Source: RGIG6904 sp024680835
GTDB lineage: Bacteria; Bacillota; Clostridia; Lachnospirales; Lachnospiraceae
Length of the DNA stretch: 23,852 bases
Assembly: GCA_024680835.1 (NCBI GenBank)
Contig: JAILBP010000041.1
Location: forward strand, 1-23,852
Direction of reading: 5' to 3'
Both the position numbers and the translations under genes were made by a program. Below are positions 1-7,870 of the stretch, piece by piece (the stretch's first letter is position 1; each line of letters starts with the position of its first letter). The notes under the pieces were generated by a model that saw only the letters and a list, made by a program, of their open reading frames with translations, ran no database searches and was not told the DNA's origin.

Positions 1-638
1 TCAACATCCTTAAGATCTGCTCTGCCCCAAACGGTAACTTCCTTCTCAAGTGCATCGAAGATACCGCCCGGTGTCATGTATCTGGGCTCATTGAGCTCGG
101 AAAGAGCTGTCACGAGCGCAGGCATCTTAACCTTCAAAACATGATATCTGTCTTCAAACTGTCTCTTTACTATTACAGAGTCGCCATCAACCTTTATATC
201 TGCAGCGTATGATACCACCGGAAGTCCCAGATGCTCAGCGATCTGCGGTCCAACCTGTGCGGTATCGCCGTCGATAGCTTGACGACCTGTGATCACAAGA
301 TCATACTCCAGATTTCTCAACGCACCTGCTATGGTCGTGGAAGTAGCCCAGGTATCTGCGCCTCCCAAAACTCTGTCTGTCACCAGTATTGCATCATCCG
401 CACCCATTGCGAGCGCTTCCCTCAGGACTGCATCAGCCTTGGGAAGTCCCATCGACAGCACGGTAACCTTTGTGTTATCAGGATCGGCATCTTTTATACG
501 AAGAGCGGCTTCCAATCCTGCCTTGTCATCAGGGTTCATGATGGCTAACATCGACGCTCTGTCAAGGGTTCCGTCCGGATTGAACTTAACGCCGCCGGCT
601 GTGTCCGGAACCTGCTTAATACATACTACGATTTTCAT
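1..638 (-). CDS. etfB: Electron transfer flavoprotein beta subunit, 3' end cut by window edge
   Basis: EtfB pairs with EtfA to carry electrons to and from butyryl-CoA dehydrogenase. In clostridial Bcd-Etf complexes the pair bifurcates NADH electrons between crotonyl-CoA and ferredoxin (family knowledge). About 212 of a usual roughly 260 residues are visible. The protein opens MKIVVCIKQVPDT, typical of EtfB, and contains the nucleotide-binding signature GRQAIDGDTAQVGPQ. The ATG at 636-638 is preceded by AAGGAG at good spacing. It lies 99 nt downstream of bcd on the same strand as the last visible gene of the butyrate operon; etfA is expected just outside the window. The C-terminal part is missing only because the window ends. 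Confidence 0.95.
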   Translation of the reverse strand, partial: MKIVVCIKQVPDTAGGVKFNPDGTLDRASMLAIMNPDDKAGLEAALRIKDADPDNTKVTVLSMGLPKADAVLREALAMGADDAILVTDRVLGGADTWATSTTIAGALRNLEYDLVITGRQAIDGDTAQVGPQIAEHLGLPVVSYAADIKVDGDSVIVKRQFEDRYHVLKVKMPALVTALSELNEPRYMTPGGIFDALEKEVTVWGRADLKDV

Positions 639-698
639 GTATATATTCTCCTTATCGAAATTCCAACTTGATATTCAATAAAATACATTGCCTGCTTC

Positions 699-722
699 TG
701 TCCGGCTAAAGACTTCCGGACA
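699..722 (-). other. Intercistronic hairpin between bcd and etfB
   Basis: TGTCCGG (699-705) and CCGGACA (716-722) form a perfect 7-bp stem with a 10-nt loop, 16 nt past the bcd stop. No T-tract follows on the minus strand, so it is unlikely to be a full terminator. A role in transcript processing or in differential expression of bcd and etfB is possible but inferred. Confidence 0.5.
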
Positions 723-737
723 AAAGCCATCTGCGAT

Positions 738-1907
738 TTACTTAAGCAACGCACCTGAAATAACCATCCTCTGAACCTCGGATGTTCCCTCATAGATCTC
801 CGTGATCTTGGCGTCACGCATCATGCGCTCAACTTCGTACTCACGGATGTAGCCGTATCCGCCAAAGAGCTGTACGCACTTGGTGGTAACTTCCATAGCT
901 GTCTCTGCGGCAAAAAGTTTTGCCATAGCAGCTTCCACGGAGTAGGAAACCTTTGCACCGTCAGCGAACTCCTGCTTTTTAAGTGCAGCCTTGTATACAA
1001 GGTTCCTGGCAGCCTCAACCTTTGTGGCAAGGTTTGCAAGCTCGAACTGGGTATTCTGCTGTGCAGCAATGGAACGGCCGAACTGCTTTCTCTCTTTAGT
1101 GTAGGCAACGGTGCGCTCCAGTGCGCCTTCTGCGATACCGAGAGCCTGTGCGGCTATACCGATACGACCGCCGTCAAGAGTATGCATGGCGATGGGGAAG
1201 CCCTTTCCTTCTACGCCGAGCAGAGCGTCCTTGGGAATCCTGGCATCCTCAAAGATAAGCTCGTATGTGCTGGATCCTCTGATACCCATCTTCTTTTCCT
1301 TGGTACCGAAAGAGAAGCCCGGCACGCCCTTATCTACTATGAAAGCCGAGAAATTCTTTTTCTTGCGGCCTTTTTTATCTTCTGTCACGGATGTGATGGC
1401 GATCACGATATAGACATCCGCAACCTTTCCGTTAGTGATAAAGCATTTAGAACCGTTCAAAACCCACTCGTCACCGTCAAGAACAGCCTTTGTCTGACAT
1501 CCCTGGGCATCGGTTCCCGCTCCGGGCTCGGTAAGACCGAAAGCGCCGAGCTTTCTTCCCGATGCAAGATCCGGGATATACTTCTGTTTCTGTTCCTCTG
1601 TGCCGTAAGTGAGGATCGGATCGATACACAGTGATGTGTGTGCAGAGAGGATAACGCCTGTAGTTGCGCAAACCTTTGAAAGCTCCTCAACGCACTGAAT
1701 GTATGACAGGATATCACAGCCCTGTCCGCCGTACTCCTTTGGCACCGGAATACCCATGAACCCGTATTTTCCCATCTTGTCCACGGTAACCTGCGGAAAG
1801 ACCTCTGTCTCATCAGTCTCGATAGCGAGGGGCTTAACCTCTTTTTCCGCAAAATCTCTGAACAGGTCGCGGGTCATCTCATGCTTTTTATCCAATGTAA
1901 AATCCAT
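738..1907 (-). CDS. bcd: Butyryl-CoA dehydrogenase (short-chain acyl-CoA dehydrogenase)
   Basis: This 389-aa FAD enzyme reduces crotonyl-CoA to butyryl-CoA, the energy-conserving step of butyrate formation, together with EtfAB in the cytoplasm. The length fits the family's usual 380 residues. Acyl-CoA dehydrogenase signature 1 is seen as FGLTEPGAGTDAQG near residues 123-136. Signature 2 is seen as QLFGGYGYIREYEVERMMRD, followed by IYEGTSEVQ with the presumed catalytic base E373. A lysine-rich stretch (DKKGRKKKN) sits in the middle-domain loop. The ATG at 1907 has AAAGGAG upstream, at a rather long 12-nt spacing. It lies between hbd and etfB in the butyrate operon; the gap to hbd holds a large palindrome. 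Confidence 0.95.
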   Translation of the reverse strand: MDFTLDKKHEMTRDLFRDFAEKEVKPLAIETDETEVFPQVTVDKMGKYGFMGIPVPKEYGGQGCDILSYIQCVEELSKVCATTGVILSAHTSLCIDPILTYGTEEQKQKYIPDLASGRKLGAFGLTEPGAGTDAQGCQTKAVLDGDEWVLNGSKCFITNGKVADVYIVIAITSVTEDKKGRKKKNFSAFIVDKGVPGFSFGTKEKKMGIRGSSTYELIFEDARIPKDALLGVEGKGFPIAMHTLDGGRIGIAAQALGIAEGALERTVAYTKERKQFGRSIAAQQNTQFELANLATKVEAARNLVYKAALKKQEFADGAKVSYSVEAAMAKLFAAETAMEVTTKCVQLFGGYGYIREYEVERMMRDAKITEIYEGTSEVQRMVISGALLK

Positions 1908-1946
1908 GATCTATACTGTCTCCTTTTTCTTAATCTATTGGTTTTT

Positions 1947-2074
1947 CTCAGAACCAAGCTCGAAAATCAGAGATTTTCGAGCTGTCTGGCTCTCGCCAAA
2001 GAAATCTGTCCGAATGTGCCTGGGCATGTACAAGTACCTGCCCGGCATATTCGACAGATTGCCTTGGTTCTGAG
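1947..2074. repeat. Cloverleaf-like palindromic element between hbd and bcd
   Basis: The outer arms CTCAGAACCAA (1947-1957) and TTGGTTCTGAG (2064-2074) pair perfectly over 11 bp. Inside are three further hairpins. GCTCGAAAATC/GATTTTCGAGC (1958-1968 with 1972-1982) is a perfect 11-bp stem with a 3-nt loop. TGGC-tctc-GCCA is a small arm near 1987-1998. A long arm runs from about 2003 to 2060, starting AATCTGTC and ending GACAGATT; it has about 20 paired positions with two single-base bulges and is capped by GTAC-aa-GTAC. The element starts 3 nt past the hbd stop, so it would be transcribed within the operon mRNA. It is flanked by TTTTT on the plus strand but lacks a minus-strand T-tract, so it is not a simple terminator of the operon. 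Confidence 0.85.
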
Positions 2075-2077
2075 TTT

Positions 2078-2950
2078 TTACAATTTGTCAACCGGTGTCT
2101 TAGTGCGGTCAGCATTGTAAACATAGAAACCTTTTCCGCTCTTAACGCCCAAGTTGCCGCCTCTTACCATCTTGCGCAGAAGCGGGCAAGCGCGATATTT
2201 TGAATCTCCTGTCTCTTTGTATAAAACATCCATTATGGCAAGGCAGATGTCAAGACCTACGAAATCGCCCAGCTCAAGGGGGCCCATGGGATGATTTGCG
2301 CCGAGCTTCATAGCGGAATCGATGCCCTCGATGTCCGAAACGCCCTCCATCTTGATGAAGGCTGCCTCATTGATCATGGGGATCAGGATACGGTTTACGA
2401 CAAAGCCTGCTGCCTCATTGACCTGAACCGGAGTCTTTCCGATCTCCTCAGCGATCTTGATTATAGCGTCAACTGTAGCCTGTGGAGTGTTAACTCCTGC
2501 AATAACCTCTACCAGCTTCATGCGGTCTGCAGGATTAAAGAAATGCATACCGATCATGGGGCGTGTGAGACCGTTTCCGATCTCGGTGATAGAGAGTGAT
2601 GATGTATTTGATGCAAAGATGCACTCAGCCTTTGCGATCTTGTCAAGCTCAGCAAAAGTAGTCTTCTTGACATTCATATCCTCGAAAGCTGCCTCAACGA
2701 TGAGATCGCAGTCTGCACAAAGATCTTCCTTGAGTCCCGGTGTGATCTTTGCCAAAATGCCATCAACAGCCTCCTGTGTAAGTTTTCCTTTCTCTACAAG
2801 CTTTGCATAGCCTTTTGCGATCTTGTCTTTTCCGCCTTCTGCCCACTCCTGCTTGATGTCGCAGAGAGCAACCTCATATCCGTCTACAGCGGCAAATGCC
2901 TTCGCGATGCCCTGACCCATTGTGCCGGCGCCTATGATACCTACCTTCAT
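2078..2950 (-). CDS. hbd: 3-hydroxybutyryl-CoA dehydrogenase
   Basis: The enzyme interconverts acetoacetyl-CoA and 3-hydroxybutyryl-CoA with NAD(P)H. The 290-aa length is normal for the bacterial single-function enzyme. An N-terminal Rossmann motif GAGTMGQG lies at residues 7-14. Catalytic-site elements are NTSSLS (115-120), H136 in GMHFFNP and E148 in KLVEVI. The family signature NEAAGFVVNRILIPMINEA follows at 178-196, with N187. The ATG has AAGGAGG 8 nt upstream. It lies 42 nt downstream of crt and is the third gene of the butyrate operon. Cofactor preference (NADH or NADPH) cannot be read with confidence from the sequence. Confidence 0.95.
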   Translation of the reverse strand: MKVGIIGAGTMGQGIAKAFAAVDGYEVALCDIKQEWAEGGKDKIAKGYAKLVEKGKLTQEAVDGILAKITPGLKEDLCADCDLIVEAAFEDMNVKKTTFAELDKIAKAECIFASNTSSLSITEIGNGLTRPMIGMHFFNPADRMKLVEVIAGVNTPQATVDAIIKIAEEIGKTPVQVNEAAGFVVNRILIPMINEAAFIKMEGVSDIEGIDSAMKLGANHPMGPLELGDFVGLDICLAIMDVLYKETGDSKYRACPLLRKMVRGGNLGVKSGKGFYVYNADRTKTPVDKL

Positions 2951-2992
2951 TACCTGATCCTCCTTATATTTTCATGAAAATATGATCCGAAA

Positions 2993-3823
2993 TTAACAGT
3001 TTTTGAAAGGAACGACTTTGAGCTTCTCCTCCTTCGGTGCAAGGAAGTTACCCATGCCCGCCTTCTGGTCCTCTGTCTCAAAGCAGTCTCCGAAAAGTTT
3101 TTCCTCTATTACAAGGGCTGAATCTATATCAACCTGAAGTCCGTCATTTATGGCCTTCTTGCAGTTGCGCACTGCTATGGGTGCGTTTGCTGCTATGGTC
3201 TGCGCCATCTTTTTAGCACCTGCCAGGAGATTTTCCTGTGCAGTCGCAGTCACATTTCCGCTCTCGTCTGTCGTAGCGGAAAATACTTCATTTACAAGTC
3301 CGATGCGGTATGCCTCAGCTGCCTTGATATTGCGCGCAGTGTAGATCAGCTGTTTTGCGATGCCTACGCCTACCGTGCGGGCAAGTCTCTGTGTGCCGCC
3401 GAATCCCGGTGTGATACCGAGACCGACTTCCGGCTGACCGAATACTGCGTTATCAGAGCAAAGTCTGATATCACAGCTCATGGAGATCTCGCATCCACCG
3501 CCTAAAGCAAATCCGTTTACCGCAGCGATGACCGGTACCGACAGTGTCTCCAGTTTCCTGAAAACATCATTGCCTTTCTTACCGAAAGCTTCTCCCTCAG
3601 CCTTTGTGAGAGAGCTCATCTCACCTATATCCGCACCTGCCACAAAGGATTTCTCCCCTGCGCCTGTCAATATAACACAGCGGACAGTATTAAGATCTAT
3701 GGCATCTATAGTAGCGTCAAGCTCATCCAAAACCTGACTGTTCAATGCATTCAATGCCTTCGGACGGTTGATCGTGATGGTAGCTACCGCACCGTCTGTC
3801 TCATATATGATAAATTCTGACAT
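2993..3823 (-). CDS. crt: Enoyl-CoA hydratase / 3-hydroxybutyryl-CoA dehydratase (crotonase)
   Basis: The enzyme dehydrates 3-hydroxybutyryl-CoA to crotonyl-CoA. The protein is 276 aa, slightly longer than the common 260, partly from an insertion near TTDESGNVTATAQEN and a C-terminal tail ending PFKNC. Oxyanion-hole segments are SFVAGADIGEM (59-69) and ALGGGCEIS (106-114). The two catalytic glutamates sit 20 residues apart, E112 in GGCEI and E132 in QPEVGLG, as in rat crotonase. The strong ribosome site AGGAGG lies 7 nt before the ATG. It is the second gene of the operon, between thl and hbd. Confidence 0.95.
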   Translation of the reverse strand: MSEFIIYETDGAVATITINRPKALNALNSQVLDELDATIDAIDLNTVRCVILTGAGEKSFVAGADIGEMSSLTKAEGEAFGKKGNDVFRKLETLSVPVIAAVNGFALGGGCEISMSCDIRLCSDNAVFGQPEVGLGITPGFGGTQRLARTVGVGIAKQLIYTARNIKAAEAYRIGLVNEVFSATTDESGNVTATAQENLLAGAKKMAQTIAANAPIAVRNCKKAINDGLQVDIDSALVIEEKLFGDCFETEDQKAGMGNFLAPKEEKLKVVPFKNC

Positions 3824-3871
3824 TTTTATCCTCCTGAATCCCCCTGAACTTAACAGTATACAGCCTTCTGA

Positions 3872-3886
3872 TAAACCTTGGGTTTA
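3872..3886 (-). other. Small hairpin between thl and crt
   Basis: TAAACC and GGTTTA form a perfect 6-bp stem with a 3-nt loop in the 119-nt thl-crt gap. It has no T-tract. This may be a minor processing or stability structure, or chance; the rest of the gap shows nothing else convincing. Confidence 0.3.
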
Positions 3887-3942
3887 CAAACCTCAGTACA
3901 TGTATATGATATAAGGGATCATTTTCTCAATATAATATCGAT

Positions 3943-5124
3943 TTACATCTCAACGATAGTAGAACATCCCATACCGCCGCCAATGCACAGAGTTGCAAGG
4001 CCTCTCTTGGCACCGCGTCTCTTCATCTCATGCAGCAGTGTTACCAGAATACGGCAGCCTGAAGCTCCTACCGGGTGTCCCAAAGCGATGGCTCCACCGT
4101 TTACATTAACCTTGCTCATGTCAAATCCGAGGTCTCTTGCTACTGCAACAGACTGTGCAGCAAATGCCTCGTTTGCCTCGATGAGATCAAAATCGTCTAT
4201 AGTAAGGCCTGTCTTTGCGAGAACCTTGCGTGTACTTGCCACAGGGCCTACACCCATGATCTCCGGCTCAACACCGCCGAGAGCTCCTGCTACCCATGTA
4301 GCCATAGGTGTGATGCCAAGCTCTTTTGCCTTCTCCTCGCTCATGACTACAACAGCCGCAGCACCGTCGTTGATGCCGGATGCATTACCTGCAGTCACAA
4401 GTCCGCCCTCTTTGCCTGAGCAGCACTTAAGGTTTGCAAGTGTCTCAACTGTGGTGCCGGGACGGGGACCTTCATCTTTTACGAAATCTACTATATCTTT
4501 CTTAACCTTAACCTTTACAGGCACGATCTCCTCATCAAACTTGCCTGCAGCTATGGCAGCTTCGCATTTCTGCTGTGAGTTTGCAGCAAATGCGTCAAGC
4601 TCTTCTCTTGTAAGGCCGTACTTATCGCATACATTCTCGGCTGTGATCATCATGTGGTAGTTGTTGAATGCGTCTGTTAATGCATCATTTACCATGGTAT
4701 CGATGATGGTGGCGTTATTCATTCTGTAACCGAAACGAGCCTTTGTCATAGCGTAGGGAGCCATTGACATGTTCTCCATACCACCTGCCACTACTATATC
4801 GGCCTGACCCGAGAGGATCTGTGCCGCTGCCTCGTTTACACACTTTAGACCTGAACCGCAGACTACGTTCAATGTAACTGCCGGAACCTCAACCGGAAGA
4901 CCTGCCTTGATAGAAGCCTGTCTTGCCACGTTCTGTCCCTGTGCTGCCTGTATAACGCAGCCCATGAGGACTTCGTCCACCTGCTCCGGCTTAACGCCAG
5001 CGCGGTTTAACGCCTCCTTGATAACTACTGTTCCCAGCTCTGCAGCCGGTGTGTTGCTGAGTGCTCCGCCCATCTTTCCGATCGCGGTACGACATGCCGA
5101 TGCGATAACTACTTTCTGTGCCAT
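3943..5124 (-). CDS. thl: Acetyl-CoA acetyltransferase (biosynthetic thiolase)
   Basis: The enzyme condenses two acetyl-CoA to acetoacetyl-CoA, the entry step to butyrate. From the ATG at 5124 it is 393 aa, the normal thiolase length. The active-site nucleophile is C89 in NVVCGSG. H350 lies in GHPVGASG and C380 in CIGGGMG; these match the Cys-His-Cys triad of Zoogloea thiolase in order and spacing. The frame stays open upstream to 5208, but that start would lie at or before the promoter. The ATG at 5124 has AAGGAG and the protein then opens MAQKVVIASACRTAIGK, as thiolases do. It is the first gene of the butyrate operon, about 50 nt downstream of the predicted transcription start. Confidence 0.96.
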   Translation of the reverse strand: MAQKVVIASACRTAIGKMGGALSNTPAAELGTVVIKEALNRAGVKPEQVDEVLMGCVIQAAQGQNVARQASIKAGLPVEVPAVTLNVVCGSGLKCVNEAAAQILSGQADIVVAGGMENMSMAPYAMTKARFGYRMNNATIIDTMVNDALTDAFNNYHMMITAENVCDKYGLTREELDAFAANSQQKCEAAIAAGKFDEEIVPVKVKVKKDIVDFVKDEGPRPGTTVETLANLKCCSGKEGGLVTAGNASGINDGAAAVVVMSEEKAKELGITPMATWVAGALGGVEPEIMGVGPVASTRKVLAKTGLTIDDFDLIEANEAFAAQSVAVARDLGFDMSKVNVNGGAIALGHPVGASGCRILVTLLHEMKRRGAKRGLATLCIGGGMGCSTIVEM

Positions 5125-5179
5125 TTCCTTATCTCCTTTTTCTATAGCTGTACTATGGGACGATGCCCAAACACGCGAC

Positions 5180-5208
5180 ATTGTACCACAAACCCCTGAA
5201 TGTTGCAA
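5180..5208 (-). promoter_or_regulatory. Promoter of the butyrate operon
   Basis: Read on the minus strand: -35 TTGCAA (5203-5208), a 17-nt spacer, and -10 TACAAT (5180-5185). The predicted start near 5173 gives a leader of about 50 nt to the thl ATG. This is a near-consensus sigma-A-type site, consistent with high constitutive expression of this pathway. Confidence 0.75.
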
Positions 5209-5265
5209 TAAATCTTTTTAAGCCCATTCTGGGTTATTCTAGGTATCATAAATGGTATATTTATC

Positions 5266-5294
5266 TTGACAATGAATATACAAAAATATAGTAT
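5266..5294 (+). promoter_or_regulatory. Promoter of mecA
   Basis: A perfect -35 TTGACA (5266-5271), 17-nt spacer and -10 TAGTAT (5289-5294). The predicted start near 5301 would leave an ATG at 5310 without a ribosome site, which favours translation from 5325. The site is divergent from the butyrate promoter, with about 58 nt between the two -35 boxes. Confidence 0.75.
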
Positions 5295-5324
5295 GTAAAG
5301 GTACATGTAATGAAAGGAAAAGAT

Positions 5325-5957
5325 ATGCGATTTCACAAGATATCCGACAGGGAGTTGCGGTGTCAGATCCCTATGGAAGAGATAAAAAAAGAAGGTTTGG
5401 AGCTGAATGACATTCTGAAGCGCGACGAGAGAGCTTATAATTTTCTGCAGTATGTCATGCAAAAAGCCGAAGAGGAAACGGGTTTTGAAAACAACGGTCC
5501 CATGTCAGTCGAAGGAACTGTTGTAAATAATGCTCTGGAACTTGTATTCCGTGCTTTGACCGAAGAAGAGATCGAAAAGTTCAAGCACAAATTCAACGCA
5601 GACAGCATCGATCGCCCCATCACTCTGGAGTCCAAGCCCGTTTTGCCCATCAGTCTGGCTGAGGATGCACCATGGATCGAGCCTATCACCATAGTGTTTA
5701 ATGATATACATTCAGTATTTGAGTTTGCAAGAAGGATCAATATCAAGGGTGCATGTGTATGTCTTTACAGCTACCGGGATCAGTATGTCCTGAGGTATGA
5801 CTTTATAGGCTGCAGTAAGGCAGAAGCCGGTCGCCTCTGCCAGCTGGCCAACGAATTCTCATGCAAGGCGTTCTATGGCCACCGGGACTCAGCCCTGATG
5901 ACCACAGAACACGGAAAACTTTTAACTGCAGATTTTATGGCTTTTGTTGAATACTGA
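5325..5957 (+). CDS. mecA: MecA-family adaptor protein for ClpC
   Basis: MecA-type adaptors deliver substrates to the ClpCP protease (known from Bacillus, where ComK is a target); the substrate here is unknown. From ATG 5325 the protein is 210 aa against 218 in B. subtilis. The opening MRFHKISDRELRCQIPMEEI matches the adaptor N-domain, and an acidic mid-section (ALTEEEIEKF) follows. The C-terminal domain includes FNDIHSVFEFARRI, YSYRDQYVLRYDF and an EFSCKAFYGHRD region typical of the ClpC-binding half. An in-frame ATG at 5310 exists, but 5325 has AAAGGA at good spacing and fits the family start. The 3' end overlaps the convergent peptidase gene by 23 nt. Confidence 0.8.
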   Translation: MRFHKISDRELRCQIPMEEIKKEGLELNDILKRDERAYNFLQYVMQKAEEETGFENNGPMSVEGTVVNNALELVFRALTEEEIEKFKHKFNADSIDRPITLESKPVLPISLAEDAPWIEPITIVFNDIHSVFEFARRINIKGACVCLYSYRDQYVLRYDFIGCSKAEAGRLCQLANEFSCKAFYGHRDSALMTTEHGKLLTADFMAFVEY

Positions 5958-7743
5958 TATCAGTTTCCTCTAAGAGCCATTCCTTTTCATCATCGGTCAG
6001 GTAAGGCGATATGCTTTCCCTGACTTTTTTGTAGTATTTTTCCAGAATATCCATATCTTTTGCTGTCAATTCATCAAAATCTATGGCAGATCTGTCATAA
6101 GGCACCATGGTAACAAACTCGAAAGTCAGGTACTCACCGTATTCGGTTTTCATGTATGGCACGCACAACATAAGATTCTCCGTGCGTATGCCGTACTGTC
6201 CTTCAAGATAAACGCCCGGTTCATCGCTGGTCAGCATGCCTGCCGCAAATTTTTCATCGTCCTTGAGATGCTTTATGCGTATCGACTGCGGTCCCTCGTG
6301 CACATTCAAGAGATGCCCAACACCGTGTCCCGTGCCGTGCCTGTAATCAAGCCCCATCTCCCACAGCGGTTCTCTGGCGTAAATATCCAGATTGGCACCG
6401 GTAGAATCCTTAAACACCAGCGCCGACAGTCTTAGATGGCCTTTCAGGACAGCAGTAAAATGACACTTCATCTCCGGGGTAACCTCCCCTGTCGCAATGG
6501 TTCTGGTGATATCGGTGGTACCGTTTATGTAATGACCGCCAGTATCCATCAGCAGAAACGTATCTTTCTCCAAATGTGCATTGGTCTTTTCCGACGCACT
6601 GTAATGCACGATGGCCCCGTGCGCTCCTGTCGCTATGATGGGGTCGAAGCTCTCCCCTATGTATCCTTCCATCTCTTTTCTGATGGATACAAGCTTTTCT
6701 GCCACATCGATCTCCGTGATGCTTGCTATATCATCATGATGTTTTAGCCAGAAGATCAGTTTCGTGACAGCAGCACCGTCCTTGATGTGGGCTAAACGGA
6801 TGTTTTCCATCTCAGTGGGATTCTTGATCGCTTTCATGAGCGTTTCCGGATCCCGTTCATCCAAAAGGGTAACACCGTCTTTTTCATTGTCAGTCAAAAC
6901 ACCCATCATCAGGGCATTAAGAGCGGATCCATCCACCAGTATTGTCCCGCGCAAAGTTTTAATGTCGTCTAAAAAAGAATCATACGGCTTTATGAAAACA
7001 TTATCATTTTCAAGCATTTCTCTGACGTCCGGTCCTGCCGCATCGGGATCGCAATAGAGATAAGCCCTGTCAGGATAAATGACCGAGTAAGACATAAACA
7101 CGGGATTGTAGGCAATATCATCACCACGGAGATTATAGACATAGGCTATTGTATCCAAAGCGGACAGGATATGGCAGTCTGCGCCCTTTTCCTGCATTTT
7201 CTCCCTGATCAAAGACAGCTTATCAGCACATGATGCGCCTGTATACTGCGTTGAATAAGACCAGATCTTTCTGTGGACGATGGGTGGGCGGTCATCCCAG
7301 ATCCTGCCGCAGAGATCTTCATCCATGGCTATCCCGATACCGGCTTCATCAAGCTTTTCCTTAAGTTCAGCAGCATCCTCCGCTGTGATGGTAAGACCGT
7401 CAAAACCCACCTTAGCACCTGCTGACAGTTTTTCACAGAGGTATTCATGTATCTTCGGAACCCCGGGTTCTCCGGACCTGAAAAGATCTATACCCGTTCC
7501 TTCCAACTGCTCAGCCGCCTGTATGAAATAACGTCCGTCAGTCCACAGGCCTGCCGAGTCTTTCAATATCACAACCGTCCCCGCAGAGCCGTCAAAGCCG
7601 GATATGAATCTGACACACCTGAAATGATCTCCCACATATTCCGAACCATGACAGTCCCCTGAATATATGATATATGCGGTAAGATCATTCTCTTCCATGA
7701 GAACTCTCAGTTTTTCTATGCGTTCCCTGTAAATATTTCCCAT
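5935..7743 (-). CDS. Xaa-Pro aminopeptidase, M24 family, long three-domain form
   Basis: This cytoplasmic metallopeptidase releases the N-terminal residue from peptides with proline in position 2. At 602 aa it is the long form, related to eukaryotic aminopeptidase P1 rather than the roughly 440-aa E. coli PepP. Two creatinase-like N-terminal domains span about 1-150 and 155-305; the M24 pita-bread domain spans about 315-535 and a C-terminal extension reaches 602. All five metal ligands are visible: D400 (LLMDTGGHY), D411 (TTDITR), H473 (GTGHGVGH), E508 (SDEPG) and E522 (RTEN). The ATG at 7743 has AAGGAG. No clear promoter was seen, and a terminator hairpin lies only 12 nt upstream of the start. 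Confidence 0.92.
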   Translation of the reverse strand: MGNIYRERIEKLRVLMEENDLTAYIIYSGDCHGSEYVGDHFRCVRFISGFDGSAGTVVILKDSAGLWTDGRYFIQAAEQLEGTGIDLFRSGEPGVPKIHEYLCEKLSAGAKVGFDGLTITAEDAAELKEKLDEAGIGIAMDEDLCGRIWDDRPPIVHRKIWSYSTQYTGASCADKLSLIREKMQEKGADCHILSALDTIAYVYNLRGDDIAYNPVFMSYSVIYPDRAYLYCDPDAAGPDVREMLENDNVFIKPYDSFLDDIKTLRGTILVDGSALNALMMGVLTDNEKDGVTLLDERDPETLMKAIKNPTEMENIRLAHIKDGAAVTKLIFWLKHHDDIASITEIDVAEKLVSIRKEMEGYIGESFDPIIATGAHGAIVHYSASEKTNAHLEKDTFLLMDTGGHYINGTTDITRTIATGEVTPEMKCHFTAVLKGHLRLSALVFKDSTGANLDIYAREPLWEMGLDYRHGTGHGVGHLLNVHEGPQSIRIKHLKDDEKFAAGMLTSDEPGVYLEGQYGIRTENLMLCVPYMKTEYGEYLTFEFVTMVPYDRSAIDFDELTAKDMDILEKYYKKVRESISPYLTDDEKEWLLEETDISIQQKP

Positions 7744-7755
7744 GTTCCACTCCTT

Positions 7756-7782
7756 AAAAAACCCCGCAGCCTCGCCACGGGG
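7756..7782 (-). terminator. Rho-independent terminator downstream of the HIT gene
   Basis: On the minus strand a GC-rich hairpin, CCCCG...CGGGG (7778-7782 with 7762-7766) with an inner GC-gag-GC, is followed at once by TTTTTT. It lies about 90 nt past the HIT stop. The U-tract runs directly into the AAGGAG of the aminopeptidase gene, so it could also attenuate read-through into that gene. Confidence 0.8.
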
Positions 7783-7870
7783 TAGAAAAATCCGATCGCT
7801 CGGATCTGTCTCATAACAATATGGACATCATATCCGCAGATTCCTGCTTTTGGGATCTAATGATCCAGCC

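Noticed and set aside
1947..2074. tRNA gene suggested by the cloverleaf-like fold
   Set aside because: Stem lengths (11-bp outer stem, long imperfect arm), absent T-loop and D-loop consensus and no CCA-like 3' end exclude a tRNA.
3878..4660. Long plus-strand open frame of about 260 codons antisense to thl
   Set aside because: It is the antisense shadow of a well-conserved thiolase; composition is serine/proline/alanine-rich without a ribosome site or recognisable domain.
5125..5208. N-terminal 28-residue extension of thiolase
   Set aside because: The extended start would precede the predicted transcription start at about 5173, lacks a ribosome site and does not match thiolase N-termini.
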